Shown here: piece by piece, positions 31,840 through 43,180 of the stretch | Layout: each line of letters begins with the position of its first letter | Position numbering within the stretch: position 1 is the stretch's first letter | Notes under the pieces: model-generated | Seen by the model: the letters and a program-made list of their open reading frames with translations, nothing else | Database searches by the model: none | What the model was told of the DNA's origin: nothing | Source: Adiantum capillus-veneris | Lineage: Eukaryota > Streptophyta > Polypodiopsida > Polypodiales > Pteridaceae | DNA length: 64,000 nucleotides | NCBI GenBank assembly: GCA_014529385.2 | Contig: CM043966.1 | Location: 102,497,087 to 102,561,086 of the forward strand | Direction of reading: 5' to 3' | Program-made: the position numbers and the translations under genes

Positions 31840-32873
31840 CTATGATGTGACTCCTTCTTTCTCCTTACCTTTTCCACGTCCATGCTTAATACCATTTGCT
31901 TCCATGTCAAAATCATTTGAATTTGTCACCTCTATCATATGCACATTTGGATCTAGCAAAGGTGGAACTCCTTCTACCCCTTGTGGAGCTGGTCTTGCTC
32001 CATTTGGCCTTTGTAGAAACCCGGGTTGTTGACCAGTTCCTTCACCTGCATTCATCACTGGGTAATTCAAGTTATGTCTCCCTGGCTCCCCACGGGGCCA
32101 AGGACAATTATACATCCCATGTCCAGACTCTCAACAATTTCAACATTGATAAAGTCACCTAGGTTGTGGCTCTCGCTCCTTAGCTTTCTTTGTTTATCCC
32201 TTGGGACCTACAACTTGTGCAAGGTGAATTGATAATTTCTCAAGGACTCATTTAGCTTCTGAATCACCTCAACTATTACCTCAATAATCTCTCTAGATGT
32301 TGATGCTTACAATTTGCCCTTGGGTCTAGGACCCTCTATTGGAACCTCTCTCGGTAGTCCTAGTTTCAGCTGCATCAAAGGTAGCAGTGCACCCGCCTCA
32401 ACTTTTATCTTGAGTGTGGAATAGATACTGGCTATAAACCTCTCCTTCTTTCAGAACTCTACATCATCACCAGGGTTAGCAACATTTCTCACCCATACAA
32501 CCCAAAGACGTAGAAACTCTTGTTTGTACATGTAGTAGTCATCCAAGTCTTTTTGCTTGTGAGAAATGATGTCTTGCCATAGCTTTTGAGTGTTTTGGAG
32601 GTCAAAGAAGTATCACTTGAAATGATCAATGACTTCTCTATATTTTCCCTTAACCTCCTCAGATAGAGAGTCAAACCAAGTGCTAGCATCCTTCCTCAGA
32701 ACTACCTCAAACATTTCTAAGCGTTCATCATCTCCTATCACTCTTTTTATGCGGCAAGCCATTTTGAACTTTGCTAGAAATAGTTCGGCATCCTTGCCAG
32801 GCTCTCCAAAGAAGAGATAAGATCCTAACATTTGGCATTGGGCCTCCATTGAATTGATTACAATGTGACACAT
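31840..32873 (-). pseudogene. Gag of element C
   Basis: SYLFFGEPGKDAELFLAKFK and the STWFDSLSEEVKG block are typical of a gypsy retrotransposon gag domain (32873-32613). Several frames follow down to a Pro/Gly-rich region (31990-31840). No intact zinc knuckle was resolved. Confidence 0.65.
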
Positions 32874-33648
32874 GTTTCTTTTCTTTCTTAAATATATTTA
32901 CACAATAATGTTTTCTAAATTGGAATCAATTAAATAAAAATATGCACATCAAATGATCTATGATAGTGAACAAGAGGCAGGATGATAGGGGTTTGGTGAT
33001 GTTGGTGCACCCAATCTGTGTCGACCCATGGAAGTGTCAGTAGCAGTGGTGTGGAGATCAGTAGCCTGATGGGGAAATTCTTGAACAGGTGTTAGATGCA
33101 GATTTCATCAAATGCGATTGGGATGTGTATGCCAAATGTGGATCTTAATGGGTCAAATATGGTTTAGAAGCTTTGACAGTCGTGATGCTTCAAGGTGCCA
33201 AGAGTTGATAGTTCACGTCTTCAAAGGCACCGTACACAGAATGCTTTGTTTGGTCAACCAGTTTGGGGGTATTGTGTGCTTGGGTTCAAGAACATTGTAG
33301 CTTGACGATTGAGAGCTAGTGAAGAGGAGTCTACTATGTAACCATCTCATCGACTATTATCCAAGAGATTAAGGCTAGAGTTTGGAGCAGACAGTAATAT
33401 GTGAAATGAAGTAAAACTGAAATTTTTAAAGGCAAGCTCAAGATTGCATCACTTGGTGTGGGAAAGTATGCCACACATGGATTTTTTTACTAAAGTAACT
33501 CTTGGAGTTAGCATAAAACAAAGAAGCGTTGCATGAAGGGTGGCACCACTGTAGATAGAAGGACAGGAGTTTGAGCAATAGGATGGGAGAGATCAGAAGC
33601 GCCACCTCGTGTCCATGCAAAAAGCAAAAACAGGGGCCATGCACAGAG
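32874..33648. other. Unassigned stretch
   Basis: No gene or terminal repeat recognised. It is the 5' flank of element C and the left flank of the solo copia LTR; it may hold degraded leader or LTR sequence. Confidence 0.4.
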
Positions 33649-34114
33649 TGTTAAGTATGGAGCCTGATTTACCCTTGTAATTTTCTGTGGTAAAAGCGCA
33701 CATTTGTAAGGCCCCCATTATGAGGAGAAGCCATCGTGCATGAAGGAAAATCACTCGCCGGAATCCAAAATTTTCACGGCCAAAAAATCAGGGGCAACTC
33801 CGAGACTTTTTTTTTTCCTTCGTCGGAATATTCCTTTTCGCCAAAATATTATGGCCGGACGACGGCCGGAAAGTGGTCGGAAAACAACCGGTCGGTTGGC
33901 CGGTGGCCGGTAGTCAATGGCCGGTGGCCTCTGGTCGGAAGTCAATGGCCGGTGGCCGGTGGCCGAATTCAATGGCGGGAGGCGGAATTCAAAAGCGGAC
34001 TTGTCTTCTCAAGGGTGGCCACACATGGGCGGATTGAAGGGTCCGATTTGCACTTATCTCCACAAGGGCGGCTACACATGGCTGCCTCTCATGAGAGAGG
34101 GTAGCCCTTTTGGC

Positions 34115-34124
34115 CTATAAAAGG
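34115..34124 (+). promoter_or_regulatory. TATA box of the solo LTR
   Basis: CTATAAAAGG, conserved at the same place in both LTRs of the complete copia element. Confidence 0.7.
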
Positions 34125-34322
34125 AGGCCATTTCTACACACATTTCATAGTGTGAAGTTGATGCAACAAGGTGAGTGTGAGGTGGTGAGATTGAAGCAAG
34201 GCGGGACCTCCATTAAGGGTATAATCCCTTTGTAAACTACTTCTTGTTTTGAAGTACTAAAGTCATTGAGTGGTTGCTTTCCCGTGGACGTAGCCCACAT
34301 TGGGTGAACCACGTATATCGTG

Positions 34323-34326
<4 letters not shown>

Positions 34327-34410
<84 letters not shown>
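34327..34410. repeat. (CT)n microsatellite inside the solo LTR
   Basis: About 84 bp of CT. The same position in the two LTRs of the complete element has about 40 and 23 bp. Confidence 0.95.
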
Positions 34411-34413
<3 letters not shown>

Positions 34414-34502
34414 CTATAATCTCGTGTATGTTAATTTGTCTCTCTCCATTAAGTAATCTACTCAATTATCTATTTAGCTACGTCTTATTTCCTAACACAG
34501 AG

Positions 34503-36092
34503 TAGAGGGGTGTTAAACTGGATGACCACTAGGGCTTGAAGGGAATCACAGGGCATGCAAAGTAGAGTTGGGGTCGATTGCAAGGCTAGCATTGAGGAGA
34601 AGTTGGGCGATGAAGGGCGCTGCAAGGGGCGAGTTGCACAAGAAAGAAAGGGGGGTCTTCATTTCCTGAAGGGAGCCATTTTGAGTGGCCAAAATTTTCT
34701 CCAGGTGGGAGGCCACCAGAGGAAGAGGTTGGCCATGCATGGGGCTACATAGCGTGAGCAAAGCGGAGTTAACCTCAGGAGAAGCTATTCTCTATGCAGG
34801 TGAGAAAGCCCTAGCTTGTATGGGGTTGCCATGCTGCAAGCCATGAAGAGGGGAGACAACCGTTGGTTATCACTTGAAGCAACGGTGGCCCATCATCGAC
34901 CAGAAGAGGGGGCTCAAGAGTGATTTCGCAAGGTGTCGCATGGTGCTGCAAGAAAAGATCCACATGCCAAAGGAAGGTGGAGGAGCTGAAGAAGCTGCCA
35001 AGCAGGAATCTAAGACTGGTACTTTCAATATTATAATGCTGCATATGAAGACCACAACAAGGAAGAGAAGTTTATCTACAGGTTGAAGGGTAGGGATTGC
35101 ATTCAAGGAGGTGGCCGTGATCAATGGAGAAGTCAAATACAATCAGAAAAGAGTATGAATGATAGCACAAGATGGAGTAAAAGTACCATGTCATGTTGGT
35201 AGGGTCCGATTGGCTAGATGCAAGGAAGTTGAAACTACTCCATTGAATACTTGTTTATACCGTGATATTTGCTAGTTATTCTTAGGTTTATATCAACCTC
35301 CTCTCTACTCTTGTGCATTATTATGCATCGTTTATATGAGTGATTTCATCTGTGTCAAAAAGTGTGTGATCTCCATGGGAATGTAGTGTATGATAGCGGT
35401 CTCCAAATGCCTGAGGGTGTCAAGACTACTTGAATATGAGTGTATGGTGCTATGAAGGATCAAAGGTTGAGATAAATGCTTTGTGGTTGGGTATATGTAG
35501 CCAGAGTTGGTCGAGTATGGTCTTGGGTAGTAGTGATTTGGAGATTGGGAGTCTAGGTGTGTGATGATTAGGGGATAGGGGTGATGTGGAATCACTGGGC
35601 TATGGAGATGCATTCTGGGTGTGTATCAGGTGTGTTCCCATTTCCCCCTTTCCAACACGATAATTTCTCCTACTCTTTGGGCACCAAACATGAACACCAT
35701 ACCTTGTTGAAAATGAATCTTTCTACTAATTGCAACATTTATTCTAATGTGTGGAGTGAATTGGAAGGGAAAAACCTCTATTTCTGGGCCATTATCCATG
35801 GTCTATGCATGACTTAATGCTTAAAACAAAACAAAAATATAGACGTCCAAACTAAGATTGTACCTAATGAGAGGCAAAATAAAAGGATTTACTGAAGCGT
35901 TTATCTCGGCCAACCTAAGAGGGGCCAAAATTCTAAGAATTACTCGTTGAAATTGTAATTTTGTGCTTACAAAATTATATGCACCTTTTTCCTTGCAATG
36001 GGAACAAATGTGTCATAAAAAATTTTGTGATTCATGCAAGCTACTTGATTACTCTAAAGGATGGATATTCACAACAACATATACAAGCCTTC
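34503..36092. other. Unassigned stretch
   Basis: Several short frames occur but none carries a recognisable motif or splice pattern. It may be diverged retroelement sequence. Confidence 0.4.
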
Positions 36093-36442
36093 CTCATTGG
36101 GGGCACCAAAATTGAGGCGGCGGTTTGGGGCGGGCAACAAGAAAGGAAACCTCTAAACACCCCTTAAGGCTCTCGTTCTACTCAATTGGGACTGGGGCAA
36201 CCACAAGGAAGACACAACGACGACAAACCCATATCCAAACAAGTAAAGGGATGCGAACTAGGACGCAAGAGATATTTTGTCACAACCAAGAAGAGATGCA
36301 ACACAAACACACACAAGTAATCTCACACAAAGACCAACATCAAATGAAGCAAGAGAGAGCTAGAGCAAAGGGAAGAGAGGGAGAAAAGAAACTTACATAA
36401 TACCTTGATTATAGCTTGCAAGTGGAGACGGTTTGCTACAGC

Positions 36443-37142
36443 GCTATCATAAAGCTTGTACAAAAACTAACCCAATGTGTAGTGAATGATAAACATTGCC
36501 AACACACACACACACACACACTGTCTTAGGTTATGGGAACCCTCTCACAAAAATACCCTCTTACAATGGACACAAATTTGGCAAAATGAAAACACACTAA
36601 GAAATTTCTCAAACAAGCTCAAATGATAAAACTTAAAAGACACAAGTCACCTTGCATTTGCCAAAGAGCTTTAAACAAGTGGAAGGATGAAGAACTTGAA
36701 GCCAAGCACACCTTTGAAGCACCAAAAACTCAATTGTTGATAGTAGACGAGCATGTACAATAGTGGTTTCAGATAGGGAACTCACACTCTCTCACTTTGC
36801 AATGTGTAGCATCAAAGCTTCTCTCACACCAAGTGTGAAGCTCAGAAGATGATGACTACACCTAAATCTCCCCTTGCATATAGAGTATTGGGGTTCTTGT
36901 GAGATGTTGGAGATGGATTTACAAGAAGGAGAGGGGCCTATTTATAAGTTGGAGACCCCTCATTAAGATTATTGGAAATCCTAGCTAGCAAATCAGGATT
37001 ATGATTTTTTTTTAATATCAAAACGGTGTGGGTCTTCTATGTCTACTTGAGTCATGGATGTGGGCTTAAGAGAGCCCATTATTGATGGTAGACAAGATGA
37101 AAGTAAAGTTTTGAGGGAGGGGGGGGGGGGGGGGGGGGGGGG

Positions 37143-37184
<42 letters not shown>

Positions 37185-37323
37185 ATCACAGGTACATGTC
37201 TTGAGGAGAGGAGGCTTTTTAGAGTTGGGTTAATGGGTGTTTGTGTTAGTAGGTTAGTAGTTAGTGTTAGCAATCATTAGAAAACATTATTAATATATCT
37301 ACAATGGGTAGAATGACTTGAAG
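36443..37323 (-). repeat. LTR-like interspersed repeat R1, copy 2
   Basis: Matches 15991-16856 along its length. A minus-strand TATA word (TTATAAATAGGCC) lies at 36949-36937. In this copy a homopolymer G run (37118-37143) precedes the GA tract (37145-37180). The repeat may extend down to about 36112: at 36110-36093 the minus strand reads TTTGGTGCCCCCAATGAG next to CCGCCTCAA, resembling the primer-site/LTR junction of element A. If so, it is a 5' LTR of about 1.2 kb on the minus strand, with its body (36092 downward) unrecognisable. Confidence 0.65.
37118..37180. repeat. (G)n-(GA)n tract
   Basis: About 26 G followed by about 36 bp of GA. The same G-then-GA compound occurs three more times at 38111-38184 and 38406-38450 and, on the other strand, at 54214-54293. 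Confidence 0.9.
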
Positions 37324-38088
37324 TTCTTGAGGGTTGACAACCTCAAAAAGTCTCCATGTCGTATCCAAGTCACTTCCATGAGTATTGACAATATTGTATT
37401 AGTGTTGGATAGCTATGTTATAATAATCCATCAGGGAAACCCAGTAACAAATACAAGAATGGTGACCAAATGCATTATTACAAGTGCAATGAACCCTTCA
37501 TAGTAGAATTGTCAGAGCACAAAATATTGGACGTTTTAACAACATTGAAGCAGAGTCACCCAGATAATTATGCTTGATAAGTATAGGCATAAGTACACAA
37601 CAGTAGATGAGAAAGAACTTGAGAGGTATACATATTTCAAGGGGGGCACTCCATCAATATTTTATCACTCCTAGTACCATCAAACCTACTATATCAAAGG
37701 CCAAGACACAGAGACCAGGCCAAAGATGAGAAGATTGACTCCAAACAGGTCAAGAATTGATGATTTAATGAGCCAACTACAGTGCTTAGACCAATGGGAG
37801 CCTTGAGTTTAAGGGATCCAATGACTACCCATAGGGGCAATGAAGCTCCTAGCAGGATGCATACTGCAAGGGATCTGATTACCTTGACAGAGGCAAGAGA
37901 TGCGCATCTTGAGAAAAGGACCATGGAGAGAACTCCAACTACAATTCCTAGTGGGGGTTATGAGGCTAGAGATGTCCTAGTAGGAGATCCCGAGTCATGA
38001 GAAAGGTTGTAAAAACAAAGACAAATGGTTATGAGGCTAGAGATGTCCTAGCAAGAGATCCTAGAATCATGAGAAGGGCTACAAAAAC
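37324..38088. other. Unassigned stretch upstream of histone relic
   Basis: A direct repeat, TTATGAGGCTAGAGATGTCCTAG, starts at 37958 and again at 38029 (71-bp period, diverged). A short plus frame (37782-38000) is not recognised; it could be a fragment of an N-terminal tail but shows no diagnostic motif. Confidence 0.4.
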
Positions 38089-38117
38089 AACTCCTTGAGA
38101 CATTTGGGTTGGGGGGG

Positions 38118-38187
<70 letters not shown>

Positions 38188-38530
38188 AAAGGGAAAATTT
38201 TGTAGAATCATGTGCAGGTAATGTTCCTCTCATTGTAGAAGCTCCTTTGTGCATCCTAATACTACTCCTTGAGACATTTATTTTGAGAGAGAGAGAGATA
38301 GAGAGAGCATGAAGGAATTTTTATGTAGAATGGAACCACACGGGTGATGCTCCATGCATTCTAGAAGCTGCCTTGCGTGCTGTAATACTACTCCTTCAGA
38401 TATTTGGGGGGGGGGGGGGGGGGGGGGGGAGAGAGAGAGAGAGAGAGAGATCATACAAGTATCAGTATAATGGTGCACGGGTTATATTTGACTCATTCTA
38501 GATCCTCCCCCTATAATCATAATACTACTC
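38089..38530. repeat. Degenerate tandem repeat with G/GA tracts, three units
   Basis: Each unit has ACTACTCCTTGAGACATTT (or a close variant, at about 38089, 38262 and 38386), then a G or GA tract, then a unique part containing TGTAGAAT and ATTCTAGAAGCT-like words. Units are about 173 and 124 bp; the difference is mostly tract length. It lies immediately upstream of the CENH3-like relic. Confidence 0.75.
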
Positions 38531-38571
38531 TTACACACACACGCGCACGTGCATGTGCACATAGAGGTTCG

Positions 38572-39375
38572 TGTTTGAGGACAGTGGCAAGCACCAAGGC
38601 AATTGCTAGGAAGGTTGCCAAAGGGCCAAGTTTAGCTGCTAAAGCTAAAGCAGGGGGCAAGTCGGCCAACAAGAAGAAGAGACCCTGAAAGCCAATGCAA
38701 ATTTTGAAGGCCCCTAGGATGAGGAAGATACAGAGAAGCCTATAGCTGTTTAGGGAGATCAAGAAATCTTAGAATTACATTGATCCATGTGTACCAAAGC
38801 TTCCCTTTTTTAGGCTGGTCAGATTAATATGTGACGAGGCATGCACTAGCACAATGAGGTGGAAGGCCATTGCACTTTTGGCTCTACAAGAGGCACTAGA
38901 GGACTTTCTACTTGATTATTTTAATGATATAGCTATTGTTGCAACACATGCACACATGTTGGCCATTATGGACAAGGACATTGAAACACTGAAGAGAATT
39001 AGATGGAGGTATGATAAACTGCTTGTGCCCAACAAATTTGTAGACAAGAAAATGAGGGAGATTTTTCTCATACCTCTAGCAAGGCCACAACCAGAGGTTA
39101 AAATTGTAGAGGCCCCCCACGATGTGAATATCAGAGCCAAAGCTGAGCAGGAAAATTGGTGTGTAGAGGGTTCTAAGAAGCTGAAAGAGAAAGAAAAGGT
39201 CACAGTTTCTATAGAAGAAGAGAAGAAAAGCTACGGCACGATAACGTGTGAGATAGATGTGAGAAACAAAGAAATCTTATCATCAATGAAAAGTGGATTG
39301 CTAGCAGATGGGTCAAGGAGATTAGCAATTGATTTAATCAATATTATATATTGTAGGATCCAGATGCATAGATAA
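38572..39375 (+). pseudogene. CENH3-like (centromeric histone H3 variant) pseudogene
   Basis: A single frame, broken by in-frame TGA (38686), TAG (about 38731) and TAG (about 38764), reads like a histone H3. An N-tail rich in Lys, Ala and Ser (ASTKAIARKVAKGPSLAA) is followed by the alpha-N/alpha-1 area (LFREIKKS, then PKLPFFRLVRLI) and the histone fold (MRWKAIALLALQEALEDFLL, ATHAHMLAIMDKDIETLKRI). Two features favour CENH3 over canonical H3. The 'RW' and 'ED' residues around ALQEA are the CENH3 forms (H3 has RF and EA), and loop 1 is one residue longer than in H3. After the fold, an unexplained Lys/Glu-rich extension of about 100 residues continues to 39375; CENH3 normally ends shortly after the fold. 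No introns are visible, unlike typical plant CENH3 genes, so a retrocopy is likely. Confidence 0.75.
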
Positions 39376-40319
39376 CAGTTTCTATCGTATGTGTATGTAT
39401 ATATATATATATTCCTAAAGTAAGTCCCATTCTCTTAGCTTCTAGCTTTGGAATGGAGAATAACTTCCATTAATTGTTTTTACTTTGATCAAGAGCCAGC
39501 ATCCCCAACAAATCCAGTTCAAAATATATACCTTGGATCCACAAATGTCTATTCTTATCAGAATGAAAAATACCCCTCAGGGCACATTAGAGAGACGGTT
39601 TTCTCATTGCCCTATGCTTCAAGTCACAACAATAATTTTTCCATATAAGAGCAACAACCACTAGAGCCTCATATGCATTTAGCTTGACAAGACAATGGTA
39701 TGGACTCTCAACTCAATTTGAGGAACCCATTCAGGACTAAGAATTAGTTTTATGTGGCATTAGGTCTCCATGCAATGATCATTGCTGTTGAATAAAAAAT
39801 TTGTCTGTTAACACCATATCAGTGACTTTGAGAATTTCCCAATTCCCACTTTCAGCAAGAGCTTAAGATTTTACCACATGGTCAAATCTTAGCCGAAATC
39901 TTGAGAGCATGGCATAATAGATCTTTTCAAGTACTACCTTGTGGAAGGCTTTGGTCTTAAAAAATAGTTTGAGATTTGTCCATTTGGCCAAATCTTCAAG
40001 ACATAGGTGATTCCCAAATTGCCTCTAAAGTCTCAAACCCTCTAATATAGTGTTCGTTTGTAGATGCATAAAAAGATTATTGCATGCATATGGCAAGCTA
40101 TGTGGCAGTTAAGAATTGTACAAGGTGACTATAAAAGAAGTCATAATGCCAAATCTAACGAATGCAAACTCATCTAGATGGAGATGTCTCCTACATGATG
40201 AGTACATATTGCAGGGCTTCTTTGCACTAGAGCCATTCATGTCAAAGGTATCCATTTTGCAAAGCATTACACTAACATGGTGGTTGTATAGAAATAAGGA
40301 TTGATCTCAATTTGTTTCT
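39376..40319. other. Unassigned stretch
   Basis: No recognisable coding motif. Short plus frames at 39448-39648 and 40116-40304 cannot be assigned. A polypyrimidine-AG at about 40300-40330 looks like a splice acceptor leading into the next relic. Confidence 0.4.
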
Positions 40320-41590
40320 TTTTTTTGTAGAGTGCATTGGAGAAACACCATATAGTATTTGCATCGGTACCGTGCGACACATATCACGCATCAGTTTGGA
40401 TGCAAAAGACATATTGTTGGATGACCATGCAGTAGAGATGACAATGACAGTGAGGGACACAAGCCAACAAACCTCCCTGAGTCCTCAAATTTTTCTAAAT
40501 CAAATGAGAAGGCACATGATATAGAGGAGGAGAAAGACCATGCATAGGGGAGGGATGAGGAGAATAATGATCATGCAGAGGAAGGGGTTGAGAGGGAGAT
40601 GCATGATGTAGAGAGAGATGCTGAGGAGGAAGGCAATTGGAGGCAGAGGACCCAGAGATGCACCATGCCGAGGGAAGGGTTGAGAAGGAAGATCATGCAA
40701 AGGGAGGGGCTGAGAAAGAAATTCACATTGAAACTCCCAACCCTCAAGAAGAGCCCTCCACCATTCAAAAAAAAAGAGCCTGGACATCCTCATCATTCAG
40801 CAATGCATGAGCCTCATGCATACCATACCACTGTAGAAGCCAATTCATCTACTATGGACACCTCTACCATGGAAACACAAGATTCTCGAGATGCAGAAGC
40901 ACAACAGACTGAGGTGGAGAATCTTGGGGACATCAACACCAGGTAGGACAACCTCTACAATAGTCAGACCTAGTATGGATCCTTGCTAGATGTTGACATG
41001 ATTGTTCCAATAATAACCAATGTAAAAGAATAATAAAGTCATCCTACTTTCTAACTACTTATTGATTTTAGAAAAAAATTGCAAAGACTGATTATTTTGG
41101 ACACCAATGGATTGTTGTTGTTTCGAGAGCCATATGATGCAGATGCAGTGTACATTAACCTGTGCACTTTTTGGATAGGCAATCGTAGGGTCATTGTTTA
41201 GACAAACGCCAAGGAATTTTTGAAGTTTCTTCTTCCAAGGTTTTCGGTTGCAATATGGTCTTCCATGCCGCAACATAACCTCAAAACCCCCTCGTAGGTA
41301 TAGTTTTCAATGTATCCAAAATCCATCATTCAAAAATTAATTTTTTGTATTGTCAAATGCAATGTGATGCCATTGAGGGACACTACCACCCTACAAAACC
41401 CAATCTATACCTTTATTGCAAACCTTTTTCCCAAATCCATGTGCCATTTGATGCTAACAACACTTTGTTGATAGATAACACACCACATAAGGGTTTGCTT
41501 AATCAATCGGACACAACTCTTTCCCCACCCTCATTTCAAGGGGATGCACATGAATTCTACCTAGAGGACATTTTGATTTCATATCTATAA
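40320..41590 (+). pseudogene. Second FCP1/SCP-like HAD phosphatase relic
   Basis: A splice-acceptor-like TTTCTTTTTTTTGTAG at about 40315-40330 leads into a highly charged, Glu/Arg-rich linker (for example RDAEEEGNWRQRTQRC). An intron follows (GTAGGACA near 40944 to TTGATTTTAG near 41070). The next exon carries RLIILDTNGLLLF (motif 1, with the second Asp changed to Asn), a TAG near 41200, and AKEFLKFLLPRFSVAIWSSM. A last segment (41345-41590) has PFDANNTLLIDNTPHKGLL, the late acidic motif with DN in place of DD. The linker-then-phosphatase order parallels the minus-strand gene at 19424-26053, but sequence similarity is moderate, so they are relatives and not recent copies. Confidence 0.65.
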
Positions 41591-41703
41591 TAATTGTATT
41601 ATAGCTCTTTGATTTTTTTGAATTTGTAATGACAAATACTCTTTGAAATGCTAACTATATACATTAGATTGATTCTTTGTACATGTCAAGTTGGTGCCAA
41701 TGA

Positions 41704-41735
41704 TGAGAGAGAGAGAGAGAGAGACACACACACAC

Positions 41736-41771
<36 letters not shown>
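41704..41771. repeat. (GA)n-(CA)n microsatellite
   Basis: About 21 bp of GA followed by about 47 bp of CA with one interruption. It lies just after the second phosphatase relic. Confidence 0.95.
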
Positions 41772-41773
<2 letters not shown>

Positions 41774-42016
41774 AATATGTAGAGGAATGGAAGAATAATT
41801 GAAGACGCCCTCACACAGAAGAGGGACATAAGACAAAATATTTGCATATATTGTACAAAATGTAGGAAAATGACACATACTTTCTCACAAAAAAAAGAGA
41901 GACAGATTCATCTCACTTTTGAAATAAAGATACAGGCCAATGGTCAGATTCATCTCATTGTTGAAAAAAAAAATTCAATTGAAAAAAAAGTTACATCCAA
42001 ATGGAACTCATCCAAG

Positions 42017-43180
42017 TTACATTGGCATGATTTGAACTCGGCCACCCAGCTCTCTGCAAATGATTTGTTTTTCCCTTTGTTGCATTACTTTGCATCCACC
42101 TTGCAAGAAATAAGATTGTGAGGTCTTGTTCTCCGCAATCTCCTCCACTATGTCATTCTTGAGTTGGAGAAGGCTGTGTTGATCCCTTATTGTGATCATT
42201 GTCACAAGGTTGAGTTCTTTGTCCACCACTTTCACGTCTATGACACCATTGTTCTCTAATGCTACTGGCACTTGATCAATAGGCACACAGCAACCTGCAA
42301 CAAATTGATAGCGCTTATACCCAAACGACATGATAAGCGATTGATTGTCAATCATGTACTTGGAAACAAGAGTTTCAAGTGAAATATGGCATCATATGCC
42401 ATCCACCTCTTTCACATACCATCTTCGATCAAGAAGCTTGTCACATAAGGAAGAATCAAGAGATTTACATACTAGCATAGTCTTAGCGATAAGTACATGG
42501 CAGATGTGAAAAATCTAAATAAATAAACTAATAGGATATAAATTTACAACCTTCACCAATTTGGTGGGAACAGTGTTTTGGAGATACCTTTGCATATTTC
42601 TATAGAGCTTACTCTGCAAAGACTTGCTCACTGCTGCTTTTGGCACTAGCCAATCCACAGAGTTCTAATTTTTTGGTAGAGGAACCTTAACCAATGTTCC
42701 TTTCTGATTTCTTTGATTGAACTAGTAGAAATTGTCGTAGAAGAAAATGCCCTCATCTACAAGGCTCTTCCTTGTTCTTCCAGCATACTATAAAACACCA
42801 GTGTGAGCATGGCTTATAGATATGAGGCCTATAATGTACTCCATTGGCTACCATTCCTCGTATGAAGAAGGATAAGCATCTATAAGAGTAATATCTATAT
42901 GTAAGAGAACAAAAAGGTCTAAATGAATGAGAATAAAAATAAGGATAAGAAACCACTTGCATTTGCATCGTGGGTGATGTACCATTGAGACATTACTTCC
43001 ATGAGCAGTCACATCAAAGTGAACCTCTTTTACTATCTTCTTACCAACCTCCACTTTAAAATCCAGAACTCTTGCTTTCCATACGGAACAAAAAAGATTT
43101 GTTGTAGAGGAACTTTTTCTCATTTTTTGGCTACATGAGAACCCAAGAGCCTTTGCATATCCTCTGCCCTTGCCATTGAT
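42017..43180 (-). pseudogene. Unidentified gene fragments
   Basis: Two minus-strand segments look protein-like. 43123-42848 contains VWKARVLDFKVEVGKKIVKE and ends with VHHPRCKCKW. 42355-42017 contains VPVALENNGVIDVKVVDKE and LLQLKNDIVEEIAENK. Between and around them the frames are broken. I recognise no family. They may be exons of a dead host gene in the same relic cluster as the histone and phosphatase fragments. Confidence 0.35.

Larger units (their letters stand above)
27412..32873 (-). mobile_element. Ty3/gypsy retrotransposon C, decayed
   Basis: On the minus strand, gag (about 32873-31840), protease (31606-31289), RT (30717 down to about 30000), RNase H (29986-29249) and integrase (28804-27725) are recognisable in order. 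All are broken by frameshifts and stops. A polypurine tract (TCTGGGGGGA on the minus strand at 27422-27413) precedes a TGCTAATG start for the 3' LTR. The integrase tail (VLRYDN, then RW) matches element B, so B and C are related. No 5' LTR was identified above 32873. Confidence 0.85.
33649..34497 (+). mobile_element. Solo LTR of the same copia family as the element at 48545-54040
   Basis: It starts TGTTAAGTATGG and ends CCTAACA, and matches the copia LTRs on the opposite strand throughout: ACCCTTGTAATTTTCTGTGG, the (CCGGTGG)-rich U3 part, CTATAAAAGG, the GA/CT tract and ATCTATTTAGCTACGT. A 5-bp target duplication, CAGAG, flanks it at 33644-33648 and 34498-34502. No internal region is attached, so it arose by recombination between two LTRs. 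It is 849 bp, longer than the others mainly because of its longer CT tract. Confidence 0.93.

Noticed and set aside
34874-35086. Small plus frame rich in Lys and Glu
   Set aside because: No recognisable motif, overlapped by other frames, and no flanking signals.
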